NCBI GenBank assembly: GCA_004557565.1
Contig: SFGS01000031.1
Span: forward strand, 1-24,050
Origin: Bacteroidales bacterium
Lineage (GTDB): Bacteria > Bacteroidota > Bacteroidia > Bacteroidales > Muribaculaceae
Length of the DNA: 24,050 bases
Direction: 5' to 3'
The notes under the pieces were generated by a model. That model saw only the letters and a list, made by a program, of their open reading frames with translations, made no database searches and was not told the DNA's origin. Each line of letters opens with the position of its first letter. The first letter of the stretch is position 1. Below are positions 1 to 6,729 of the stretch, in pieces. Both the position numbers and the translations under genes were made by a program.

Positions 1-305
1 CGCGCATCAAGCACCTGCTCCACAGCAACGGCGTGGAGTTGCCCGAGCGCTTCTCAAGGTCGGGCACGCACTGGTCGAGGGCGTTCATCGCCTGGCTGAT
101 GGAGGACGTGAGGCTGCTGTCTGACACCCGGAGGTCGCTCGACCTGCTGCTGTTGCAGGTTGAGACACTACGCGCCAACCTACTCGAGGCCACCCGCAGG
201 GTCAGGGCCCTGAGCATGACCGACCGCTACCGGGAGGACTGCGCCCTGCTGATGGGGATCCCTGGCATCGGCCTCACCGTGGCGATGACCATCCTCACCG
301 AGAAC
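1..305 (+). pseudogene. IS110-family transposase, C-terminal fragment
   Basis: The frame is open from the left edge of the window (reading starts at base 3) and encodes residues typical of the C-terminal half of IS110/IS116/IS902 DEDD transposases: a region reading RIKHLLHSNG, then HWSRAFIAWL, a helical stretch ending in LLEATRRVRALS, and the hallmark LMGIPGIGLTVAMTIL (helix-hairpin-helix-like Transposase_20 motif). After ILTEN at about base 305 the family similarity stops, the frame runs into unrelated sequence and ends at a TGA at 366-368, so roughly the last 80-100 residues of a normal transposase are missing. The upstream DEDD catalytic half lies outside the window, so I cannot say whether it is intact. 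The truncation makes this a remnant. The base composition is more GC-rich than the flanking genes, which fits acquired DNA. Confidence 0.75.
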
Positions 306-366
306 CGTCCCTTTGGTTTGCATCACGTTCATACCGTGGAAATCTGGTGGGGATGGGTAAAAAATT

Positions 367-434
367 GAGCCCCGACGGGAAAAACATTTCTCATCGAGGC
401 TCGGTGGCGTTAAGAAGGTTAGCAGTTTCTTAAC
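367..434. repeat. Two adjacent hairpins downstream of kbl
   Basis: Two inverted repeats lie between the transposase remnant and the 3' end of kbl. The first has arms GAGCCCCGA (367-375) and TCGAGGCTC (394-402) with one mismatch. The second has perfect 8-bp arms GTTAAGAA (409-416) and TTCTTAAC (427-434). Neither is followed by a clear T-run on the minus strand, so a role as kbl transcription terminator is possible but weak. Confidence 0.35.
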
Positions 435-464
435 CCTATGATTGAATGCGTATATACGTTTGTG

Positions 465-1655
465 TTATTTGATTACGCCCAATTCTTTGCCCACTTTCAC
501 GAAGGCGGCGATGCACTTGTCGAGGTGCTGGCGTTCGTGTCCGGCAGAGAGTTGCACACGGATGCGTGCCTGTCCCTTTGGCACCACTGGATAGTAGAAA
601 CCAGTCACATAGATGCCTTCCTTCTGCATAGCGGCAGCGAAGTCTTGTGAGAGGCGTGCGTCGTAGAGCATCACGGCGCAGATGGCGCTTTGTGTAGGCT
701 TGATGTCGAAGCCGGCTGCCAACATCTTGTCGCGGAAGTAGTTTACGTTTTCAGCGAGTTTGTCGTGCAGAGCGTTGCTTTCCTTCAGGATGCGGAAAGT
801 CTCGAGGCTTGCACCCACAATGCCAGGAGCAAGGCTGTTGCTGAACAGGTATGGGCGAGAGCGTTGGCGCAGAAGGTCGATAATTTCCTTCTTACCCGTG
901 GTGAAACCACCCATAGCGCCACCGAATGCCTTGCCGAGTGTGCCAGTGAAGATGTCGATTTTGCCATAGAGGTTGAATTGCTCTGCCACACCGTGACCGG
1001 TAGGGCCAACCACACCAGCAGAGTGGCTTTCGTCAACCATCACCATAGCGTCGTATTTTTCTGCGAGTTCGCAAATCTTGTCCATTGGAGCCACGTTGCC
1101 GTCCATCGAGAACACGCCATCGGTGGCGATGATGCGGAAGCGCTGTGCTTGTGCTTCTTGCAGGCACTTTTCAAGTTCTTCCATGTTGGCGTTGGCGTAG
1201 CGATAGCGTTTTGCCTTGCAGAGGCGCACACCGTCGATGATAGAAGCGTGGTTCAGCGCGTCGCTGATGATAGCGTCGCCTTCGCCCAGCAGAGGTTCAA
1301 ACAGTCCGCCGTTGGCATCGAAGCAGCTTGAGTAGAGAATGGTGTCTTCGGTTTGGAAGTAGTCGCTGATAGCGGCTTCGAGTTGCTTGTGAATGTCCTG
1401 TGTGCCGCAGATAAAGCGCACAGAGCTCATTCCGTAACCACGTTGCTTCATAGCGTTGACAGCGCCCTCGATGAGTTGCTCGTTGTTGCTCAGTCCGAGG
1501 TAGTTGTTAGCACAGAAGTTAAGCACTTCAGCCTCTGGCTTCACTTCAATGTCGGCGCGTTGAGGCGTGGTGATAATACGTTCTTCTTTGTAAAGGCCGG
1601 CTTCTCTGATGTCGGCAAGTTCCTTCGTGAGGAAATCTTTCATCTTACCATACAT
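465..1655 (-). CDS. kbl: Glycine C-acetyltransferase (2-amino-3-ketobutyrate CoA ligase)
   Basis: PLP-dependent enzyme of the alpha-oxoamine synthase family that cleaves 2-amino-3-ketobutyrate with CoA to glycine and acetyl-CoA, the second step of threonine catabolism, in the cytoplasm. The 396-residue length equals the family norm (E. coli Kbl is 398). Visible signatures are NFCANNYLGL near residue 46, the CFDANGGLFE block at 111-120, SDALNHASIIDGVRLCKAKR at 131-150, VDESHSAG at 207-214 (Asp208 and His211 contact PLP), and the PLP lysine in GTLGKAFGG (Lys242). The C-terminal block EGIYVTGFYYPVVPKGQARI is also diagnostic. The MYGKMKDF start matches the usual family N-terminus. It is transcribed divergently from the threonine dehydrogenase at 1855, which makes its substrate, so the assignment to threonine breakdown rather than heme or biotin synthesis is secure. 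Confidence 0.96.
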   Translation of the reverse strand: MYGKMKDFLTKELADIREAGLYKEERIITTPQRADIEVKPEAEVLNFCANNYLGLSNNEQLIEGAVNAMKQRGYGMSSVRFICGTQDIHKQLEAAISDYFQTEDTILYSSCFDANGGLFEPLLGEGDAIISDALNHASIIDGVRLCKAKRYRYANANMEELEKCLQEAQAQRFRIIATDGVFSMDGNVAPMDKICELAEKYDAMVMVDESHSAGVVGPTGHGVAEQFNLYGKIDIFTGTLGKAFGGAMGGFTTGKKEIIDLLRQRSRPYLFSNSLAPGIVGASLETFRILKESNALHDKLAENVNYFRDKMLAAGFDIKPTQSAICAVMLYDARLSQDFAAAMQKEGIYVTGFYYPVVPKGQARIRVQLSAGHERQHLDKCIAAFVKVGKELGVIK

Positions 1656-1741
1656 GGCTCAAAATAGTTTAAGAAAATTATATTATGATGTTTGTTTTGA
1701 TTATTACTCGTTAATTTACACCATAAGCGTAATAGTTAGGG

Positions 1742-1749
1742 CAAAGCTA
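1742..1749 (-). promoter_or_regulatory. Bacteroidetes -7 box for kbl
   Basis: On the minus strand this reads TAGCTTTG, an exact match to the Bacteroidetes sigma-ABfr -7 consensus TAnnTTTG, about 87 bp upstream of the kbl start. I see no convincing -33 TTTG at the expected spacing. Inferred from the motif only. Confidence 0.5.
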
Positions 1750-1813
1750 AAGAAAAATTTTGATTTTGCGAAAAAAAAAGCCGTGAAAGATAAACTTATT
1801 TGTTGAATGTTAT

Positions 1814-1821
1814 TAACTTTG
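1814..1821 (+). promoter_or_regulatory. Bacteroidetes -7 box for threonine dehydrogenase
   Basis: TAACTTTG matches TAnnTTTG exactly and sits 33 bp upstream of the ATG at 1855, predicting transcription start near 1828. A TTTG at 1799-1802 is too close to be a standard -33 element. Together with the minus-strand box at 1742 it forms a back-to-back promoter pair in the 199-bp gap. Confidence 0.6.
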
Positions 1822-1854
1822 TAAATAAGAAAACTTCTTATAAAGCAACTATAG

Positions 1855-2811
1855 ATGAAAAACGTTTTAATCATTGGCTCTACGGGGCAAATAGGCTCGG
1901 AGCTGACAATGAAATTGAGAGCGGAATACGCTGAAGGTAATATTGTGGCGGGCTACATTCCAAGTGCGCCTCCTACTGGTGTGTTGGCAGAAAGTGGGCC
2001 ATCAGAAGTAGTGGACATCACCAATGCGAAGCAAATCGCCGAAGTGGTGGACAAATACCACATCGACACGATTTACAACCTCGCAGCCCTGCTCAGCGCT
2101 GTGGCTGAAAACAAGCCCCAGCTGGCATGGCACATCGGCATTGATGGTTTGATGAACGTGCTTGAAGTGTCGCGCGAAAAGAAATGCGCCGTGTTCACTC
2201 CAAGTTCTATTGGCTCTTTCGGTCCCAACGCGCCAAAAGACGGCACTCCACAAGACACTATTCAGCAGCCACGCACCATGTATGGCGTGACCAAGGTGTC
2301 GGGCGAATTGCTCAGCAATTATTATGCGCTCAAGTTTGGCGTGGACACCCGCTCGGTGCGATTCCCTGGTTTGATTTCCTACGTTACCCCTCCAGGCGGT
2401 GGCACCACCGACTACGCTGTGGATATCTACTATTCGGCAGTGAAAGGCGAGAAGTTTGTTTGTCCGATTGCCCCAGGCACCTTCATGGACATGATGTATA
2501 TGCCCGATGCCCTGCGTGCGGCTATCGAGATTATGGAAGCCAATCCTACGCGTCTGCGTCACCGCAACTCGTTCAACATCGCTTCCATGAGTTTCGACCC
2601 AAATATCATCTATGCAAAAATCAAGGAATACATTCCTGAATTTGAAATGGAATTCCAAGTCGATCCTCTGCGTCAGGCGATTGCCGAATCGTGGCCCAAC
2701 AAGCTCGACGACACTTGCGCCCGTGTGGAATGGGACTGGAAACCACAATACGACCTCGATGCAATGACGCGCGACATGATTGAAAAACTCCGCGCAAAAT
2801 TAAAAAAATAA
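1855..2811 (+). CDS. tdh: L-threonine 3-dehydrogenase, SDR (NAD-dependent epimerase-like) type
   Basis: Extended short-chain dehydrogenase of the GalE-like L-threonine dehydrogenase group, which oxidises L-threonine to 2-amino-3-ketobutyrate with NAD+. This differs from the zinc-dependent Tdh of E. coli. Seen in the 318-residue product: Rossmann motif GSTGQIG (residues 8-14), NLAALLSAVAE near 75-85, TPSSIGSFGP at 115-124, the catalytic tyrosine and lysine in YGVTK (Tyr143, Lys147), then RFPGLISY and PPGGGTTDYA, a segment characteristic of this subgroup. The length matches other SDR threonine dehydrogenases (about 310-320). The neighbour kbl, divergently transcribed, consumes its product. The ATG has only a weak Shine-Dalgarno, as is common in Bacteroidetes. 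The alternative, a generic NAD-dependent epimerase, is made unlikely by the kbl pairing and the PPGGGTTDYA segment. Confidence 0.92.
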   Translation: MKNVLIIGSTGQIGSELTMKLRAEYAEGNIVAGYIPSAPPTGVLAESGPSEVVDITNAKQIAEVVDKYHIDTIYNLAALLSAVAENKPQLAWHIGIDGLMNVLEVSREKKCAVFTPSSIGSFGPNAPKDGTPQDTIQQPRTMYGVTKVSGELLSNYYALKFGVDTRSVRFPGLISYVTPPGGGTTDYAVDIYYSAVKGEKFVCPIAPGTFMDMMYMPDALRAAIEIMEANPTRLRHRNSFNIASMSFDPNIIYAKIKEYIPEFEMEFQVDPLRQAIAESWPNKLDDTCARVEWDWKPQYDLDAMTRDMIEKLRAKLKK

Positions 2812-2856
2812 GAGGACTCTTTTTAAGTGTGAATAAAATAATAAATATAGATTTTA

Positions 2857-2959
2857 AGAGGTGAGTATTTGGTGGCAAAGGGATTGTTGAAGGGCTCCGT
2901 GCTCTTACTCCTTCTATGCTGCATTTGCACATGCCCTACCACCTGCTTTTCTCACCTCT
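2857..2959. repeat. Long nested inverted repeat (structured intergenic element)
   Basis: Outer arms AGAGGTGAG (2857-2865) and CTCACCTCT (2951-2959) are perfectly complementary. Inside them GGTGG (2871-2875) pairs with CCACC (2939-2943), followed by a GGG/CCC pairing, and an inner GAAGG (2889-2893) pairs with CCTTC (2910-2914). The RNA would fold into one long branched or interrupted stem. It lies 45 bp after the threonine dehydrogenase and 42 bp before the next gene. It could be a terminator for the first, a leader structure for the second, or a miniature mobile element. I do not recognise it as a named RNA family. Confidence 0.5.
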
Positions 2960-3001
2960 ATTTTCTGTATAGTATTTAACTTAAATAAACCAACAAACAT
3001 T

Positions 3002-4414
3002 ATGAAAAAAATCTTACTGATGCTCGTTGCGCTTATTGCAACATCGTTCTCAGCAATGGCTGAAGACATTTACATTGTGGCAGGATCGGAAGAGCTTTGC
3101 GGCACAGCTTGGGACTGCACCGACCTCAACAACAAAATGACCGACAATGGCGATGGCACCTATTCCAAAACCTTCACCAACGTGGCAGCCATGAACGGCT
3201 ACCAATTCAAGGTAACGAAAAATGGCACGGAATGGTATGGCGACGAAGCAGGCAACAACATCACTTTCAATGTGACTACCGCTTGCGACGTGACCATCAC
3301 TTTCAACGCCACCACTTTTAAATCGACCGTGACCGGCAGCGGCGTGCAGGCCTACGTTTTCAACGTGGAGAAGGTGATAGCTGTGGGCAATGGCGCAGGT
3401 GCATGGCTCAACGGTGCGAACTGGGACCCTAATGCCGACGCCAACAAGATGACACAGGTGGCCGACAAGGTGTATGAAATTTCCTTCGACAATGTGCCTG
3501 TGGGCGAAGACTATATGGTGAAATTCGCCACCAACGGCACTTGGGCCGACAACTTCGGCGGCTTTTTTGAAGCCAGCGGCAAGGAAAGCGACGCTATGTA
3601 CAATAGTGGCAACATCACGTTCAACCTTGAAAAAGCGGGCACCGTGAAGCTCCGCCTCGACCTCTCAAAATTCGACTACGCAACCCGCACAGGCGCTAAA
3701 TTCGTGATTACTCTTCCTGGTAGCGAACCTGCGGAACTCACCTACTTCATGAAGCACCCATGGGGCGGCGCCGACTGGACTTGGAAGCCAATGGCTAAGA
3801 ACACCGAAAAAAAATTCGCCATGTTCGATGGTGATGGCGAAGTTGCCGAATATGGCTGGGTAGTGAACGGCAAGTGGGGCGACAATGGCGTGAGCATCAA
3901 CGCCAAAGAAGACGACACCAACAGCAAATGGATTGCTGAGCCACATACCTTTTCCACTCCTCAACTTGGCGAAGATTGTAGATTCTTCTACTTCCCAGAA
4001 ACTCAAGACGTTGTGCTGGTTATTCCTGAGCGCTGGGCTAAAGTAGAAACGAGTTTCGATCCAGCCCCAGGCGAATACACTGGTCCTCTCACCGTGCGTG
4101 TGAAATGCCAAAATATACCATGCGAAATCTCCAATATCAAATACTTCTTCAACGACAATGTCAATGACCAAGTTCTCTACGACGACGCTAAGGGCATCGT
4201 GCTCACTGAAAGCACCAACCTCGCAGCTTTCGTCAATTTTGCCGACGGCAACACTCTTACCGTTGTAGGAAAATATGTGATTACCAAGCCTACAGGTGTC
4301 AACGACATCACTACCACAGCCAACACTAAGGCTCAAAAGGTGATTGAAAACGGACAGGTGCTCATCATCAAAGACGGCAAGAAATACAACCTGCTCGGCA
4401 ACCAAGTGAAGTAA
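3002..4414 (+). CDS. Secreted protein with starch-binding-like modules and type IX C-terminal tail
   Basis: 470 residues with a signal peptide (1-20, ending FSAMA before ED). Residues 21-113 resemble the X25/amylopullulanase-associated beta-sandwich (CGTAWDCTDLNNKMTDNGDGTYSKTF, then YQFKVTKNGTEWYG). Residues 122-240 look like a second copy (GANWDPNADANKM, then DYMVKFATNGTWADNFGG). Residues 245-342 are a third, Trp-rich module (HPWGGADWTWKPM) of the CBM26-like kind. Residues 345-430 resemble the chitobiase C-terminal-like fold (FDPAPGEYTGPLTVRV). The last 30 residues (AQKVIENGQVLIIKDG, YNLLGNQ) match Prevotella-style type IX secretion sorting tails. No catalytic domain is present. The likely role is a surface or secreted glycan-binding protein, with starch inferred from module type. 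It stands alone between the structured element and a strong terminator. Confidence 0.7.
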   Translation: MKKILLMLVALIATSFSAMAEDIYIVAGSEELCGTAWDCTDLNNKMTDNGDGTYSKTFTNVAAMNGYQFKVTKNGTEWYGDEAGNNITFNVTTACDVTITFNATTFKSTVTGSGVQAYVFNVEKVIAVGNGAGAWLNGANWDPNADANKMTQVADKVYEISFDNVPVGEDYMVKFATNGTWADNFGGFFEASGKESDAMYNSGNITFNLEKAGTVKLRLDLSKFDYATRTGAKFVITLPGSEPAELTYFMKHPWGGADWTWKPMAKNTEKKFAMFDGDGEVAEYGWVVNGKWGDNGVSINAKEDDTNSKWIAEPHTFSTPQLGEDCRFFYFPETQDVVLVIPERWAKVETSFDPAPGEYTGPLTVRVKCQNIPCEISNIKYFFNDNVNDQVLYDDAKGIVLTESTNLAAFVNFADGNTLTVVGKYVITKPTGVNDITTTANTKAQKVIENGQVLIIKDGKKYNLLGNQVK

Positions 4415-4487
4415 AACAACCCTCCCCAATGGAGGAAAGCCTCACCTACAGGGAAAGACTTACACCCACAGAGGCATCCAAATAACC

Positions 4488-4521
4488 AGCCCTCGCAAAT
4501 CCCCAAAAATTTGCGAGGGCT
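4488..4521 (+). terminator. Rho-independent-type hairpin after the starch-module gene
   Basis: A 13-bp perfect stem, arms 4488-4500 (AGCCCTCGCAAAT) and 4509-4521 (ATTTGCGAGGGCT), with an 8-base loop. The tail is T/C-rich (TCCTATTCC) rather than a pure T-run. It is well placed 74 bp after the stop of the 3002-4414 gene. Confidence 0.7.
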
Positions 4522-4580
4522 TCCTATTCCCCTCAAAGACAAAAACAGCTCACCATTTCACAGCGAAAAACCCATATTTT

Positions 4581-4673
4581 GGTAGGGACGTGATACTTCA
4601 CGTCCGCCCATAACCACAATAGCACGTTGAATACTAATAATTTGACGCGGATGCGAATTATCGCATCCCTACC
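4581..4673. repeat. REP-like palindrome pair (BIME/MITE-like element)
   Basis: Two short palindromes face each other: GGACGTGA/TCACGTCC (4586-4593, 4598-4605) and GGATGCGA/TCGCATCC (4649-4656, 4661-4668). The whole unit is closed by inverted ends GGTAGGGA (4581-4588) and TCCCTACC (4666-4673). This is the architecture of REP pairs mobilised by Y1 (RAYT/TnpA-REP) transposases. The assignment is by structure, as no transposase is in the window. Confidence 0.6.
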
Positions 4674-4780
4674 ATATTCGTGGTTGGCGTCTTTTTATCT
4701 GACCTATTGGCTATGCCTTTGGCAATAATCGGATTTTAATGGATTAAATCGGTGTTTCGCACCCCTATAGCAGCCCCTTC

Positions 4781-4893
4781 GGACCCATAACAGACCCAAG
4801 CAGACCCAAATCAGACTTCAATCCGACTTGCAACCTGCTGCACTCGTTGACTTGTTGACTCGTTGACCTGTTGACTCTCGTGAGCTCTCGTGG
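4781..4893. repeat. 10-bp and 8-bp tandem repeats upstream of sufB
   Basis: Bases 4781-4830 have a 10-bp period (GGACCCATAA, CAGACCCAAG, CAGACCCAAA, then degenerate units). Bases 4846-4877 are four in-phase octamers (GTTGACTT, GTTGACTC, GTTGACCT, GTTGACTC), followed by drifting 8-bp units up to about 4893. The octamer recurs between sufB and sufC and upstream of the amylase. The rest of 4674-4946 shows nothing gene-like. Confidence 0.7.
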
Positions 4894-4946
4894 ATTTAAA
4901 ATGCAAAATTGCGTGTGGGAATGCGCGATTTGTGTGAAAAAAGTAG

Positions 4947-4954
4947 TAATTTTG
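4947..4954 (+). promoter_or_regulatory. Bacteroidetes -7 box of the suf operon
   Basis: TAATTTTG matches TAnnTTTG exactly. A TTTG lies at 4929-4932, closer than the usual 19-21 bp. Predicted transcription start is near 4961, compatible with translation from either 4981 or 5035. Confidence 0.5.
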
Positions 4955-4980
4955 TAGGCTAAACACATTAGATAATAGAA

Positions 4981-6495
4981 ATGTGGGGAGTAGGCACACC
5001 GAATGCGCTGAAAACCACTATCATTACTACAATAATGAATCCGATTAAAGGAAACAAGAAAGACGAAGAAAAGAAAATCATCAACGAAGCCGCTGGTGAA
5101 GAATACAAGTACGGCTTCGTGACCGATGTCGAAACCGCCGTTATCCCGAAAGGGCTTAACGAGGATGTGGTGCGCCAAATCTCGGCACTCAAGGGCGAGC
5201 CTGAATGGCTGTTGGAGTTCCGCTTGAAGGCGTTCCGCCACTGGCTCACGCTGCCCCAACCCAAATGGGGACACGTGAACATTCCCGACATCGACTTCCA
5301 AGACATCAGCTACTACGCTGCCCCACGCAAGCGTACCCCACAGAAGGAAATCGACCCTGAGGTGAAGAAAACTTTCGACAAGCTGGGCATTCCGCTGGAG
5401 GAGCAAATGCGCCTGTCGGGCATGGCGGTAGATGCCATCATGGACAGCGTGAGCGTACACACCACCTATCGCGAGAAACTCGCCGAACTTGGCGTGATTT
5501 TCTGCTCTATCAGCGAGGCGGTGAAAGACTACCCCGACCTTGTGAAGAAATACATGGGCACGGTGGTGCCTTATACCGACAACTTTTATGCCGCGCTTAA
5601 TTCGGCGGTATTCAGCGATGGCTCGTTTGTGTATATTCCAAAGGGCGTGCGTTGCCCAATGGAGCTATCGTCGTATTTCCGCATCAATGCCGCACAGACC
5701 GGCCAGTTTGAGCGCACACTGATTGTTGCCGACGACGACAGCTATGTGTCGTATCTCGAAGGCTGCACCGCACCTCAGCGCGACGAGAACCAACTCCACG
5801 CCGCTATCGTGGAAATTATTGTGGAGGAGCGCGCAGAAGTGAAATACAGCACCGTGCAGAACTGGTACCCCGGCGACAAAGACGGCCGTGGCGGTATCTA
5901 CAACCTGGTGACCAAGCGTGGCATCTGCCGTGGCGACCACAGCAAACTCTCGTGGACGCAGGTGGAAACCGGCTCGGCTATCACTTGGAAATACCCAAGC
6001 TGCATTCTGGCTGGCGACAACACCGTGGGCGAGTTCTACTCTGTGGCGCTCACTCGCAACCGTCAAGAGGCCGACACCGGCACCAAGATGATTCACTTGG
6101 GCAAGAACAGCCGCAGCACCATCGTGTCGAAAGGCATTTCGGCTGGCAACAGTCAAAACAGTTACCGCGGTATGGTGAAAATTGCCCCTAAGGCTACCAA
6201 TTGCCGCAACTACACCCAGTGCGACAGCCTCTTGCTCACCCCCACCAGCGGTGCACACACATTCCCTGTGATTGAGGTGGGCAACGACTCATCGGTAGTG
6301 GAGCATGAAGCCACCACCAGCAAAATCAACGAGGAACAAATATTCTATTGCAACCAGCGTGGCATCAGCACCGAAGATGCCGTGGGACTCATCGTGAACG
6401 GCTACGCCAAAGAAGTGATGGCAAAACTCCCAATGGAATTTGCAGTAGAAGCCCAAAAGCTGCTCAGCATCTCGCTCGAAGGCAGCATTGGATAA
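4981..6495 (+). CDS. sufB: Fe-S cluster assembly scaffold protein SufB
   Basis: SufB is the scaffold subunit of the SufBCD complex, on which Fe-S clusters are built in the cytoplasm. Seen: KYGFVTDVETAVIPKGLNEDVVR at the N-terminus, EPEWLLEFRLKAFRHWL, YIPKGVRCPMELSSYFRIN, and the C-terminal beta-helix core with NYTQCDSLL (Cys414) and VEHEATTSK (His442, Glu443), equivalent to the functional Cys405 and Glu434 of E. coli SufB, ending PMEFAVEAQKLLSISLEGSIG. The longest frame is 504 residues, but the first 18 residues do not look like SufB. The ATG at 5035 gives 486 residues, closer to the family length, and is my preferred start. It leads the sufBCDS cluster, with a 234-bp repeat-rich gap before sufC. 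Confidence 0.96.
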   Translation: MWGVGTPNALKTTIITTIMNPIKGNKKDEEKKIINEAAGEEYKYGFVTDVETAVIPKGLNEDVVRQISALKGEPEWLLEFRLKAFRHWLTLPQPKWGHVNIPDIDFQDISYYAAPRKRTPQKEIDPEVKKTFDKLGIPLEEQMRLSGMAVDAIMDSVSVHTTYREKLAELGVIFCSISEAVKDYPDLVKKYMGTVVPYTDNFYAALNSAVFSDGSFVYIPKGVRCPMELSSYFRINAAQTGQFERTLIVADDDSYVSYLEGCTAPQRDENQLHAAIVEIIVEERAEVKYSTVQNWYPGDKDGRGGIYNLVTKRGICRGDHSKLSWTQVETGSAITWKYPSCILAGDNTVGEFYSVALTRNRQEADTGTKMIHLGKNSRSTIVSKGISAGNSQNSYRGMVKIAPKATNCRNYTQCDSLLLTPTSGAHTFPVIEVGNDSSVVEHEATTSKINEEQIFYCNQRGISTEDAVGLIVNGYAKEVMAKLPMEFAVEAQKLLSISLEGSIG

Positions 6496-6700
6496 GAGAT
6501 TAGAAGTTAGAGATTAGAAATTAGAGGTTTTGAAATTAAAATTTAGAAGTTAAGGAGTTAAGAAGTTAAAGAAGTTAAAGAAGTTAAAGAAGTTAAAGAA
6601 GTTAAGACGATTGCTTCGGCTTCCTCGACAACTCGAAATCTCGATAATTCGAAGATTCGAAAACTCGTTGACCCGTTGACCTGTTGACTCGTTGACTTAA
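6493..6700. repeat. Composite 7-, 9- and 8-bp tandem repeats between sufB and sufC
   Basis: The 234-bp sufB-sufC gap is almost wholly simple repeats. About 6497-6550 holds heptamer-like units (GATTAGA, AGTTAGA, GATTAGA, AATTAGA). Bases 6562-6606 are five in-phase GAAGTTAAA nonamers, the last ending in G. About 6632-6699 is an 8-bp-period tract that drifts from CTCGAAAT, CTCGATAA, TTCGAAGA, TTCGAAAA into CTCGTTGA, CCCGTTGA, CCTGTTGA, CTCGTTGA. I see no -7 box or terminator in it, so sufB and sufC may still be cotranscribed. Confidence 0.8.
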
Positions 6701-6729
6701 AAATTCAAAACCGACCATAAAATAGTATT

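Noticed and set aside
2812..2830. Terminator right after the threonine dehydrogenase (AGAGGACTCTTTTT)
   Set aside because: The arms leave a two-base loop, or a three-pair stem, too weak to call.
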